Under the pieces are notes generated by a model. The model had not been told where the DNA came from. It saw nothing but the letters and a program-made list of their open reading frames with translations, and did not search any database. A stretch of 64,000 nucleotides of DNA from Chryseobacterium taichungense. GTDB lineage: Bacteria; Bacteroidota; Bacteroidia; Flavobacteriales; Weeksellaceae. Made by a program: the position numbers and the translations under genes. Of this stretch, positions 1 to 9,400 are shown in pieces (positions within the stretch are counted from its first letter, which is position 1; every line of letters starts with the position of its first letter). The stretch covers positions 93,444 through 157,443 of the forward strand of contig NZ_FOBV01000009.1 in NCBI RefSeq assembly GCF_900109935.1, written 5' to 3'.

Positions 1-293
1 TGGTTGCTTTGGGTATAGGCTGGGCATCCATGATGGGATTGCCTTATTCAATGGTTTCTCCATCGATTCCACCGAAGAAGAGAGGAGTTTATATGGGCGT
101 TATCAATATGATGATTGTAATACCAATGCTGATACAGACTATTTCTTTCGGATTCATTTATAAAAACTTTTTAGGTGAAAATCCATCTTATGTCATTGTT
201 TTGACCGGAGTTTTGTTCCTGTGTGCCGGTGTGTGCGTACTGCGTATGAAACCTGATAATAAGCCCGATTCTTACGAGGTGCTTGTTGACTAA
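1..293 (+). CDS. MFS sugar transporter, C-terminal part (cut by window edge)
   Basis: This is the last 96 or so codons of a membrane transporter whose start lies outside the window; the frame is open to the first base. The visible part has hydrophobic stretches that look like the last two or three transmembrane helices, plus a basic loop (PPKKRGVYMG) between helices, as in major facilitator proteins of the SLC45/GPH sugar:cation symporter kind. That assignment is from overall pattern only and the substrate cannot be told. The gene is followed by a perfect palindrome at 334-365 that separates it from the tRNA gene on the other strand. Confidence 0.65.
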   Translation, partial: VALGIGWASMMGLPYSMVSPSIPPKKRGVYMGVINMMIVIPMLIQTISFGFIYKNFLGENPSYVIVLTGVLFLCAGVCVLRMKPDNKPDSYEVLVD

Positions 294-330
294 AAAGTTA
301 AAAAGCCATTGATACTATAAATTGGGAATT

Positions 331-365
331 AAAAAAGGCGTCAACTGTATACAGTTGACGCCTTT
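331..365 (-). terminator. Perfect 32-bp palindrome, terminator of tRNA-Arg
   Basis: Bases 334-365 form a perfect inverted repeat with 16-base arms (AAAGGCGTCAACTGTA and its complement). On the minus strand it is followed by six T (331-336 read in reverse), the layout of an intrinsic terminator for the tRNA that ends at 375. On the plus strand the T run is only three, so termination of the transporter gene would be weaker. Confidence 0.8.
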
Positions 366-374
366 GGCTGTTTG

Positions 375-448
375 TGACCTCGACAGGATTCAAACCTGTA
401 ACCTTCTGAGCCGTAATCAGATGCGCTATTCAGTTGCGCCACGAGGCC
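375..448 (-). tRNA. tRNA-Arg (anticodon ACG)
   Basis: Read on the minus strand, the 74 bases fold as a cloverleaf. The acceptor stem GGCCTCG pairs with CGAGGTC (one G-U pair). The anticodon stem TCTGA/TCAGA closes a seven-base loop TTACGGC with anticodon ACG. The T arm has the GGTTTGAATCC loop pattern. The discriminator base is A and CCA is not encoded. The tRNA would read CGU and, with inosine at position 34, other CGN arginine codons. Confidence 0.95.
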
Positions 449-464
449 GTTAATAAATGGTTTG

Positions 465-472
465 CAAATATA
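465..472 (-). promoter_or_regulatory. -7 box of the tRNA-Arg promoter
   Basis: The minus strand reads TATATTTG, a perfect match to the Bacteroidetes -7 consensus TAnnTTTG. It ends 16 bases before the tRNA 5' end, leaving room for a short leader. No clear TTG -33 element was found at the usual spacing. Confidence 0.65.
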
Positions 473-496
473 GCACTTTTTTCTTTTCTTTGAAAC

Positions 497-1543
497 ATGA
501 AATCAAGAATTTTAGTATTAATCGCGTTTTTAACGCTAACGGCTTGTAAAAGAGAACAAAAAAAATCACCTTCAGAATCCGTTTCGATCTCAAATCTTGT
601 GCAGTACAAGGAAGAAAATGAAAATATTCACATTCAGTCGGGAAATTTCACTTATGATTTTAAGCAAAATCAACTTCCTTTTAAAAGAATTATACTGCTG
701 AATGCAAGCATGGCAGGCTATGTTACCGAATTAAATGTAGAAAATCTGATCATCGGCGTTTCAAGTCCTGAATATATTTATTCCGATAAGATTCAAAATT
801 TGTTGAAATCAGGGAAAATTCAGAATGTAGGAAATGAACAGAAATATGATATTGAGAAAATTCTTTCATTAAAACCAGATGCTATTTTTACCAATTATAT
901 TTCGAGCTTTGATAATACTTATAAATTGTTAAAAGATAATGGAATACAGGTTGTTTTTCTTGATGAATACATGGAGCAGGAGCCACTGCAGAAAACGGCC
1001 TATATCAAACTTTTCGGAAAACTTTTGGGAAAAGATCAACAGGCGGCAGCTAAATATGGAGAAGTAGAAGAAAACTATAAAAAGTTAAAACAGCTGGCTT
1101 CAAAAGCAAAAGAACGTCCGACAGTTTTGGCCAATGAAATGTACGGTGATGTATGGTATCTTCCAGGCGGAAAAACGGCTGTGGCCAACTTTATTGCAGA
1201 TGCAAATGCGAATTATATCTTAAAAAATAATACAGACGAAAAAGCTATTACCATGAGCTTTGAGGAAGTTTTTGCCAAATCGGGTGAGGTTCAGTACTGG
1301 ATCAATGCGGGAAATCATATTTCGAAAAAAGAAATGCTGGGAATGAATCCTGTTTACAGCAAATTAAGTGTTTTCAATAAAGGAAAAATTTATGTTATTA
1401 CGGGAAAAGAAAAAGTTAAAGCAAACGATTTCTTTGAAAGCGGTGTGGTAAGATCAGATCTTGTTCTAAAAGATTATATAAAAATTTTCCATCCTGAGCT
1501 CTTACCGGATTATCAGCTTACTTACATGAAAGAATTGCAATAA
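497..1543 (+). CDS. ABC transporter substrate-binding lipoprotein (iron-chelate/B12 type)
   Basis: This 348-residue protein has a lipoprotein signal peptide ending in LTAC with the lipidated Cys at residue 17. The rest looks like a periplasmic binding protein of the BtuF/FecB/FhuD class (PF01497). Typical pieces are a first lobe that begins RIILLNASMAGYVTELN, a 'KPDAIFTN' strand, a long linking helix and a second lobe starting PTVLANEMYGDVWYLPGG. It would capture a ferric siderophore, haem or cobalamin and pass it to an inner-membrane ABC permease. No permease or ATPase gene is beside it, so the ligand is unknown. The next gene, mtgA, starts 39 bases on. Start chosen at the ATG that gives the signal peptide. 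Confidence 0.85.
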   Translation: MKSRILVLIAFLTLTACKREQKKSPSESVSISNLVQYKEENENIHIQSGNFTYDFKQNQLPFKRIILLNASMAGYVTELNVENLIIGVSSPEYIYSDKIQNLLKSGKIQNVGNEQKYDIEKILSLKPDAIFTNYISSFDNTYKLLKDNGIQVVFLDEYMEQEPLQKTAYIKLFGKLLGKDQQAAAKYGEVEENYKKLKQLASKAKERPTVLANEMYGDVWYLPGGKTAVANFIADANANYILKNNTDEKAITMSFEEVFAKSGEVQYWINAGNHISKKEMLGMNPVYSKLSVFNKGKIYVITGKEKVKANDFFESGVVRSDLVLKDYIKIFHPELLPDYQLTYMKELQ

Positions 1544-1582
1544 CTCGAGTATTTCCTTATTTTTGGGTTTTCTTTTTAAATT

Positions 1583-2227
1583 ATGTGGAAAACAATTAAA
1601 CGCATCATATTTATTATTCTGATTCTGAACGTGGTATTTATCGTTTGGGGCAGATTTTTCAATCCTCCCATCACAATTACTCAGATCGGAGGTTTTTTTG
1701 AATATGGAAAACTGCACAGGGATTATATCTCCTATGATGAAATGGGCAATAATGTCAAAAAAGCAGTCATTGCTTCCGAAGATCAGAAGTTCTTCATGCA
1801 TAATGGCTTTGATTATAAGGCTATTGAAAAAGCGATGAAAAATAATGAAAAGGGTAGGAAGCTGAGGGGAGGAAGTACTATTTCCCAGCAGACCGCAAAG
1901 AATATTTTCCTTTGGCAGGGACGAAGCTGGATAAGGAAAGGCCTTGAAGCGGTTTACACTTTTATCATTGAAAAAGTATGGAGCAAAGATATTATTCTTG
2001 AAAGATACCTTAATTCTATTGAAATGGGGCAGGGCGTTTTCGGAGTTGAAGCTGCGGCTCAATATTATTTTGGAAAGCCTTCAAAAGATCTTACCGTGTC
2101 GGAAGCAGCATGGATTGCAGCCGTTTTGCCCAATCCTAAAAAATACGATCCTAAGAACCCTTCGGCTTATTTAAGAAAGAAACACAATTGGATCATGAGA
2201 CAGATGAGGAATGTAAGTTTGAAATAG
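1583..2227 (+). CDS. mtgA: Monofunctional peptidoglycan transglycosylase
   Basis: A 214-residue GT51 enzyme that polymerises lipid II into glycan strands at the outer face of the inner membrane. One N-terminal transmembrane segment (about residues 7-24) is followed by the glycosyltransferase domain. The catalytic glutamate is Glu66 in ASEDQKFF. The second conserved motif GGSTISQQTAKN starts near residue 96, and the RYLNSIEMGQGVFGVEAAA block is also present. The length fits the monofunctional MtgA type, with no transpeptidase domain. It lies 13 bases before the next gene, so the two are probably co-transcribed. Confidence 0.93.
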   Translation: MWKTIKRIIFIILILNVVFIVWGRFFNPPITITQIGGFFEYGKLHRDYISYDEMGNNVKKAVIASEDQKFFMHNGFDYKAIEKAMKNNEKGRKLRGGSTISQQTAKNIFLWQGRSWIRKGLEAVYTFIIEKVWSKDIILERYLNSIEMGQGVFGVEAAAQYYFGKPSKDLTVSEAAWIAAVLPNPKKYDPKNPSAYLRKKHNWIMRQMRNVSLK

Positions 2228-2240
2228 TATCTTTGTACTA

Positions 2241-4271
2241 ATGAAACTCTTTAATTCCAGCACAAGCTTTGAGTCTGTTCTTAAAAAGTATTTTTCTTTT
2301 AAGAATCAGACGCATTCTCTGGAACCCTTTTCGGAATTTCTGGAGAGTGTTAAAAGTGCGGATTTTACTGATGTACTCAATTTTTTAAGAAACAATTCCC
2401 AGGTTGCAGAAAACTTCAGAAAATACATCCACAATATTTTCAGGGATAAAACTTTTAATCTGTCTTTAACAGAAGCAAATATACTCTCGGAAAACGCCTT
2501 TGTACCGGAACTTAAAAAAAGAGTTCTTAATAAGATTTTACCTCCGGTTGTCAATGAGCAAACGATCTGGTATATGATCGATAACGTGAGTTTTACGCCC
2601 AAAAAAGATCTTAAATTCCTTCAGAATCTTCCTGAGAATGAAATTGATGAGCTTTTTATTATTCTCGGCATATCCGATTTTATTGTAAGACCGGAAGTAA
2701 AAAAGGAACTTCTTTTCTCCATGAACATCCTTTCGTGGCGTGTTACCGGTTCGGCGATGGAAGTTGAGGTTGTGAGGATGGCACCGCAATACCGTAATTT
2801 TGATAATCCATTTCTGGCGTTACAGAATGAACTTGAAGAGCTTGCCGAAGAATTTGAAAAAAATCCCGGGCTTCAGCTGCATTCAAAAGACAGCAGATAT
2901 AAGCAGATTAAAATTTATATTGAGCAATGTCTCGAATTTGTTAACATTTCATTTAAAAATTCTTCAAAATACGGAATTTCCGGAAAAATTAACCAATCCT
3001 TATTAAAGATCCGCCAACAGGTTCAGAGAATTTATGAAACTGTTCAGCTTTTGGTAATTGACGAGGAAAGAGATATTTTAATTAATTCCAAGCAACTGGT
3101 ATTTAATATCTTAAGCTATAAATCTCACAGGAATAATATTTCAGAGCTGATCAACGATAGTACAAGGCTGATTTCACATCTTATTACCAACCATACTGCG
3201 GAAACCGGCGCACATTACATCACTTCGACCCGGAAAGAATATATGACGATGTTCTACAAAGCGAGCGGTGGAGGAATAATCGTAGGTGCATTATGTGTTT
3301 TGAAAATGCTCTATGGCTATGTGCCGGGAAGTGATTTTTCACACGCATTTCTGTATTCCATGAATTATGCGATGGGTTTCGTGATGATTTATTTAATGGG
3401 ATTCACGCTGGCAACAAAACAACCGGCAATGACGGCCGCGACGATGACGAAAGTTCTCTCGGAAGAAGGAAATATAAAAAGTGACAGTAAGGAATTCGCA
3501 CATTTGGTTTCGAAACTATTTAGAAGTCAATTTATTGCGTTTGTCGGGAACGTTCTTTTATCTTTTCCTATTGCTTTAATTATCATTTACGGGCTGGATG
3601 TCTTCTTCTCACAAAATCTTGCCGTTGAAAGATCAGATAAATTACTGAAAGATCTTGATCCGTTTAAGTCTAAAGCTATTTTACACGCTTGTATTGCAGG
3701 GTTTTATCTGTTTATCTCTGGAATTATTTCAGGGAACATCGGAAACAATTCCGTGTTTTATCAAATACCAGAAAGAATATCGAAAAACCTATCCATCAGA
3801 AGGTTATTCGGGAAGAATTTCGCAAAAGCTTTGTCTAAATATTATGCTAAAAACTGGCCCGGAATCGTATCTAATTTCTGGTTTGGTGTTTTTCTTGGAG
3901 CAACCGCTCCGGTAGGATTGTTTTTAGGGCTCGATCTCGATATCAGGCACATCACTTTTGCTGCAGGAAATTTTGCTTTGGGACTGTATGGAAAAGATTT
4001 TACAGTAGATTCGTATACATTCTGGATTTCCCTAATTACCGTTTTCCTGATCGGGTTTTTCAACTTTGCGGTAAGTTTTAGTCTTTCGATGTTTTTGGCA
4101 TTCCGGTCCAGAAAATTGAATTTTGGACAGGTAAGCGAAATTTATAAAGGAATTTTTAAATATTTTTTAAAGAATCCGCTGAGGTTTTTTATTCCTTTAC
4201 GATCCGGGCTCGACAAAAAAACTGATGATCTAATGAACAGCACGATTCCTACAAAATCTGAAGATCATTAA
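2241..4271 (+). CDS. Gcr-family ('site-specific recombinase') membrane protein
   Basis: A 676-residue protein with a soluble, helical N-terminal half and a C-terminal half (from about residue 335) containing several strongly hydrophobic segments. The block starting TSTRKEYMTMFYKASGGG and the later ATKQPAMTAATMTKVL segment are typical of the SpecificRecomb family (PF10136), named after gonococcal Gcr. No tyrosine- or serine-recombinase catalytic pattern is visible. With so many membrane segments, the family name probably misdescribes the biochemical role, which I leave open. It follows mtgA by 13 bases and its 3' end overlaps the convergent DUF721 gene by 23 bases. Confidence 0.7.
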   Translation: MKLFNSSTSFESVLKKYFSFKNQTHSLEPFSEFLESVKSADFTDVLNFLRNNSQVAENFRKYIHNIFRDKTFNLSLTEANILSENAFVPELKKRVLNKILPPVVNEQTIWYMIDNVSFTPKKDLKFLQNLPENEIDELFIILGISDFIVRPEVKKELLFSMNILSWRVTGSAMEVEVVRMAPQYRNFDNPFLALQNELEELAEEFEKNPGLQLHSKDSRYKQIKIYIEQCLEFVNISFKNSSKYGISGKINQSLLKIRQQVQRIYETVQLLVIDEERDILINSKQLVFNILSYKSHRNNISELINDSTRLISHLITNHTAETGAHYITSTRKEYMTMFYKASGGGIIVGALCVLKMLYGYVPGSDFSHAFLYSMNYAMGFVMIYLMGFTLATKQPAMTAATMTKVLSEEGNIKSDSKEFAHLVSKLFRSQFIAFVGNVLLSFPIALIIIYGLDVFFSQNLAVERSDKLLKDLDPFKSKAILHACIAGFYLFISGIISGNIGNNSVFYQIPERISKNLSIRRLFGKNFAKALSKYYAKNWPGIVSNFWFGVFLGATAPVGLFLGLDLDIRHITFAAGNFALGLYGKDFTVDSYTFWISLITVFLIGFFNFAVSFSLSMFLAFRSRKLNFGQVSEIYKGIFKYFLKNPLRFFIPLRSGLDKKTDDLMNSTIPTKSEDH

Positions 4272-4545
4272 ATTTATCAGACCCGAATTTATCTTTGAAT
4301 TTTTTAAGGTAAAAACTTTTACGCATCTGGAAATCATGCTTTAAGAGCGGAGAATTAATTTTTATGATAACGGTCTGATCCTCAATATTCACACTTTTGA
4401 TTTCACGAAACAGGCTCTCATCAAGATATTCTTCAAGAAAATCTTTTATTTCAAAGGCAATGAGTTTATGCTCAAAGCCATAAATTCTTGCAAAAGATTT
4501 CACAAGTTCTGATGACTGATATTCGCGCTTTTTATTTTTTTTCAT
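4249..4545 (-). CDS. DUF721 family protein (DciA-like)
   Basis: A 98-residue protein. The pattern 'V.IKINSPLLKHDFQMRKSFYLKKFKDKFG' is typical of DUF721, the domain shared with the replicative-helicase-loading protein DciA. Its position directly downstream of recF on the same strand (47-base gap) is the usual one in Flavobacteria and supports a link to DNA replication or repair, but the molecular role of the Bacteroidetes members is not established here. Its end overlaps the convergent gcr-like gene by 23 bases. Confidence 0.8.
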   Translation of the reverse strand: MKKNKKREYQSSELVKSFARIYGFEHKLIAFEIKDFLEEYLDESLFREIKSVNIEDQTVIIKINSPLLKHDFQMRKSFYLKKFKDKFGSDKFNDLQIL

Positions 4546-4592
4546 GATGGATACAGCTTAATCTGAGATTTTTTGATTGAAACAGAAGTAAT

Positions 4593-5672
4593 TTAAAGTT
4601 CAAAAATAATACTTTCTTCATTGATTTTTTTAACAACACTTTCCGTGCGTTCCCTGTGGGTATCCGTAATGAAAATCTGTCCGAAATTTTCCTGATTGAC
4701 CAGTTCGATCAGCTGAGAAACCCGGTTGTCATCAAGCTTATCGAAAATATCATCGAGGAGGAGAATCGGCGTTTTCTTGGTCAATTCTTTTACCAGACTC
4801 ATCTGTGCCAGTTTTAGAGAAATCAGGAAAGATTTTTGCTGACCTTGTGAACCTATTTTTTTGATCAGAACAGAATCCATCTCAAAAAGAAGATCATCTT
4901 TGTGAATACCTTTAGAAGTGTAAGTAAGCATTCGGTCCCGTTCAATGCTCTCTTTCAACAGATTTTCAAAAGAATTTTCCAGCAGATGGGATTCGTAAAT
5001 AACTGAAACATTTTCCATGCCTCCCGAAATAATCTTGTAAAAACTCTGAACGATAGGATTGAGTTTTTCTACAAAATCTCTTCTTTTAATGAATATTTTT
5101 GTTCCTAATCTTGTTATCGGATCGTCATAAATCTCCAGAGAATCTCTGTCCCAGACTCTGTTTTTGGCAAAATATTTTAACAAAGCATTTCTTTGCTGAA
5201 CCGCTTTCTGGTACTGAATCAGATCAAAAAGATATTCCGAATCAGTCTGTGAAATCATGGCATCCAGAAACTTTCTTCTGCTTTCTCCGGAGTCTGAAAT
5301 TAAATTAGAATCATAGGGAGAAATCATCACACTGGGCAGATAGCCGATGTGATCTGCAAGTCTGTCGTAGCTTTTATCGTTCTTTTTAATAATTTTTTTT
5401 GCTTCTTTCGGCTGTGAAATTTTAATGATATCATCACTGTCTTCATTGATGATCTCTGCATCGATCGTGAAAAAATCTTCATCATGCCTGATGTTGTTGA
5501 GATCAGTATTTCCCAAAAAACTTTTACCGACCGAAAGATAATGCAGGGCATCAAGAATATTGGTTTTTCCCACACCGTTGTTTCCCACAAAACAGTTAAT
5601 CTGCGGGGAAAATTCAAATTTTTTCTCGGAATGGTTCTTGAAATTATACAGCGAAAGTTTCTTGATAATCAT
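4593..5672 (-). CDS. recF: DNA replication/repair protein RecF
   Basis: A 359-residue SMC-like ATPase that binds DNA at gaps and helps load RecA with RecO and RecR. The N-terminus has the family's MIIKKLSLYNFKNH start and a Walker A motif GNNGVGKT at residues 30-37. The ABC-type signature lies in the 'GSQGQQKSFLISLKLA' segment and the Walker B is TPILLLDDIFDKLD. The length is normal for RecF. It starts 3 bases after the upstream UbiA-like gene ends and is followed by the DUF721 gene, so the three form one leftward operon. Confidence 0.95.
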   Translation of the reverse strand: MIIKKLSLYNFKNHSEKKFEFSPQINCFVGNNGVGKTNILDALHYLSVGKSFLGNTDLNNIRHDEDFFTIDAEIINEDSDDIIKISQPKEAKKIIKKNDKSYDRLADHIGYLPSVMISPYDSNLISDSGESRRKFLDAMISQTDSEYLFDLIQYQKAVQQRNALLKYFAKNRVWDRDSLEIYDDPITRLGTKIFIKRRDFVEKLNPIVQSFYKIISGGMENVSVIYESHLLENSFENLLKESIERDRMLTYTSKGIHKDDLLFEMDSVLIKKIGSQGQQKSFLISLKLAQMSLVKELTKKTPILLLDDIFDKLDDNRVSQLIELVNQENFGQIFITDTHRERTESVVKKINEESIIFEL

Positions 5673-5675
5673 TTG

Positions 5676-6431
5676 TCAAAAATACTTCATTATTACTGAA
5701 AATAAAAAAGGAAGTGCAGAACAGGTTTCAACTCCGAAAGAGAAATAGCAGTCATCCCGTTCATTTTCAGAAAAATAAATGAGAATATAAGAGATGATTC
5801 CTGACAGAAAGAAAGAAATAGCGTAATTCAAGCTAAGATATTCTACAGCAAGAATAGTACTGATGAAAATCAGTGCATAAGCAATATATTTCGTGTTCTG
5901 TACGCCGATAATTGTTGGAAATGTCTTTACAGTGTCAACTTTCATATCACGGATATCAAAAGGCAGAACCAATGCGGTTATAAAGAAAAAACTAATCAGA
6001 AATATAGGCACATTAAATTCAGGCAACGTGAGCCAGCAGTTCATCAGCGCCCAGACAAGTCCGACATAAAAAACCTTCAGCAACGGAATTTTCCGGATAT
6101 ATATATCTAGAAAAAAGCTATTGTAAAGCAGTCCCAGGATAACAATAATTGACCATTTCAACAAGCGTATTTCATTATGGTTATGAATAATTAAAAAAGC
6201 ACAAACTAAACCTGCTATAATGTTGAAAATTAGTATTTTAAAAAGATGCTTGGTTTTCTGGTACTTGGTGTAAAGATATCCGCTGAAATAAGTGATGAAA
6301 ATCAGGAAAAATGTGGGATAACGGAATGTATTTTGCTCCTCCATGAAGAATACTGCAAAAAGAGTTCCCATTATAGAGACGTACAATTGACTATCAATAA
6401 TGGTTTTTTTCAGTATTTTTAATAAATTCAT
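5676..6431 (-). CDS. UbiA-like prenyltransferase-family membrane protein
   Basis: A 251-residue polytopic membrane protein (start at the ATG read at 6431-6429; a start 12 codons upstream is possible but would run into the divergent gene). It has about seven or eight hydrophobic segments. The motif PFDIRDMKVDTVKTFPTIIG at about residues 157-176 matches the second Asp-rich motif of the UbiA superfamily (Asp159, Asp162, Asp166). The first motif NDxxDxxxD is not recognisable near its expected place, where the sequence reads GYLYTKYQKTK. It may therefore be a divergent or non-catalytic member. It is upstream of recF in one operon. Its start is only 19 bases from the start of the large divergent gene. 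Confidence 0.65.
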   Translation of the reverse strand: MNLLKILKKTIIDSQLYVSIMGTLFAVFFMEEQNTFRYPTFFLIFITYFSGYLYTKYQKTKHLFKILIFNIIAGLVCAFLIIHNHNEIRLLKWSIIVILGLLYNSFFLDIYIRKIPLLKVFYVGLVWALMNCWLTLPEFNVPIFLISFFFITALVLPFDIRDMKVDTVKTFPTIIGVQNTKYIAYALIFISTILAVEYLSLNYAISFFLSGIISYILIYFSENERDDCYFSFGVETCSALPFLFSVIMKYF

Positions 6432-6450
6432 TAGATCAAAAATAACATTT

Positions 6451-9400
6451 ATGAAAAGATTATCCAAGACTTTTATATTTTTCCTTCTGTTGCTGTCCTC
6501 AACAGTGATATATGCTCAGAAATATTACGATGAGCAATGGAAAAAAATTGAAGAAAACAGTACAAAAGGAACTGTTAAATCTAATCTTCCTACCATTCTG
6601 GATATCCAAAATCAAGCCATGAAAGATAATAATACACTGCAGCTCATCCGTTCCTTAAAAGCAGAATTCGCGATTGTAAACCAAACACGGGATGATGAAC
6701 AGAACAATGCTGCCTCAAAGTTTTTCAGTAAACTAACGGATATTGAAAAGAAATTGAAAGGTGACGAAAAAATCATTTATAAAGTCTTAATGAATGGTTT
6801 TATCATGGATTATTACAGCCGTAACAGCTGGAAGATCAATGGTAGAACAAATATAAATTCTCAGGATATTACACAGATCGAAACCTGGAGCAAACTTGAT
6901 TTTAAAAATTACATCAGCAAAAGCTTTAAAGAACTTGATCAGCAAAAAGCTGAAATGAGGAAAATCGCCCTGGCTCCTTACCAGTCACTGTTTACCAATA
7001 CAAAGTCCATTTCTTTTTTTCCAACACTGGCAGATTACTATGCACTTAAAAAAGTTGATTTCTTATCTGATAACGGACTTTTTACTAAAAATGAATCGTC
7101 AGGTAACCGTAAGCAGATTGATGATATTTTTAATGAGTTAATTGCGCAGAATAGTGGAAATCCCAAACTATACTTTATGCATCAGAAACTGCAGGAGAAT
7201 TGTAATTACAATCAGTGTAAAGACAAACTTCAGCAGCTCAACAGCCTTTTAAATTCTGATACCAAAGGTGACTATAAAGTAGTCATCATGGATGATATCA
7301 TGAATGAACTATTGGCGAAAAAGCAGGAGAATGAAGCGCTTGAAATTGCTGCAAAAGCCAAATCTCAGTATCCTCAATCGCCGTTTATTGAAAATATTAA
7401 AAATAAAGAAGAGCAGATCAGACAAGCTTCTTTAAACATAAAATATGAGCAGCAGACACAGAGCAATAAACCCATTCATTTTGTTGCAGAATACAAAAAT
7501 ATTAACAGTTTTTCTCTGAATATTTATAAGGTAAATGATGATTTTACGTCTTTTTTCCAGTATTCAAGAAATCCCTATCCTGAAATGTTTGGAAAGGTAA
7601 AAAAAGAACTGATCAGAAAAGAAACGTATCAGGTTCCGGATCTTAAAGATTATCAGTTGCATAAAACATCTTTTGAAATAAAACCGCTTCCGTCAGGAAT
7701 ATATGTGGCTGAATATCTGGTCGGTAACGGAACCAACGATAAGAACCAAAATTTCTATTTCTTAGTATCTGATCATAAAATTATTTACAAAAATAAAGCT
7801 GAAGGAAATTTCTCTGATAATGAATTAAAATTAGTCAACAGTGAAAACGGTGAGCCGGTATCCAGTGAAGGCCTTGCGTTTTATGAATTTTCCGGAAATT
7901 CTGATATAATTAAAAATACGGGTAAAACTGATAATAAAGGCGTTTTCAAATTTCCGTCTTCATCTGATAAAAAGTATTTTAGGATGTTTCTGATTCAGCA
8001 GCCCAAAACAAATGATTTCCAAATCATGCAAGTCTATGGAAATAATTATGATAATGAATTTGATATTGATGACAAAGTACATACAAAAACTCAGATTTTT
8101 ACGGACCGAGCCATTTACAGACCGGGACAGACTGTTTATTTTAAAGTAATCAACACGAAAATTAATAAAGATAAAGAATCTGTAGATGCAGGGTTAAAGC
8201 AAAAAATCACTTTAGGTGATGCTAACGGTAAAGAAGTCTCTTCCCAAAACTTTACGACTAATGAGTTTGGTTCTTATCACGGAAGTTTTGTACTTCCTAA
8301 AGGCAAGTTGAATGGGGAATTCTATTTGAGTACAGATGGTGAAACGCCCGTTTTCAAAGGATTCAGCGTGGAAGAATATAAAAGACCGAAGTTTGAAGTC
8401 AATTTTGAACCTGTAAAAGAAGAATATAAATACGGTCAGACCATCGAGCTGAAAGGTAAGGCGACAACTTTTTCGGGGATTGCATTAAGCAATACGAAAG
8501 TGAATTATGAAATAAAAAAACGTAATATTCGCTGGAGATATTTCTGGTGGTATCCACAAGGAAATGATAATGAAAACTCTATTCTGGGAGAAACTCAGAC
8601 TAATGAAAAAGGTGAATTTGTCATCCGTCTGGAACTTAAAAAAGATGAACAACTGGAGGGGATTCAGATTGATAATTATGAAATCAATGCTTCCGTTACG
8701 GATATCAATGGTGAGACGCAATCTGCAGATACACAGTTGAAAGTTGCTTCAGTTTCACATTATATCAAAGCAGATGAAATAAAGGATGTTTTTTCTGACG
8801 AAAATGTGAAATTCAAGGTTGAAACCAAGAATTATAACGAACAGAATTTAAAAAAATCTTATCACGTAAAACTCTCTAAACTTCAGACTCCGGACAGGAT
8901 TTTCAGAAGTAATTTTAAAGATGCTGTACAGAATCTTCCGGTATTTTCAAAAGAAGAATTTATCAGAAAATTCCCTCATGATCTTTTTGATAAAAATGAT
9001 GAACTGAAAAACTGGAAAACTTCTTCTGTCATTCTAAATGATGCTCAGCGTACAGAAGAATCATTGGATTTAGGGAAATTAGATGCCGGCGATTACCAGC
9101 TTGAACTGTACAATATCGAAGGAAAGGATACGATTAAAACTTCTCAGTATTTCAGTGTTTGGGATAAAAATAGTCTGAAGGCAAATCAGAAGACATTCCT
9201 TACCGCTTTACAGCCAAAAACAGAATTTTCAAGAGGAGAAAAAGCCAAAGTTTATGTGTATTCTGCAATTCCGGATGCTTCGGTAAATATTTTTGTGCAG
9301 AATGGCTCAGGAAAAACCGTTTATGATGTTCAAAAAACGAAAAACGGCAAACTGGAATATGTTGTTGATATTCCTAAAGATAAAGGAGTATCTGCCATGA

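Noticed and set aside
1502..2062. 186-residue minus-strand open frame
   Set aside because: It is antisense to mtgA, which has clear GT51 motifs.
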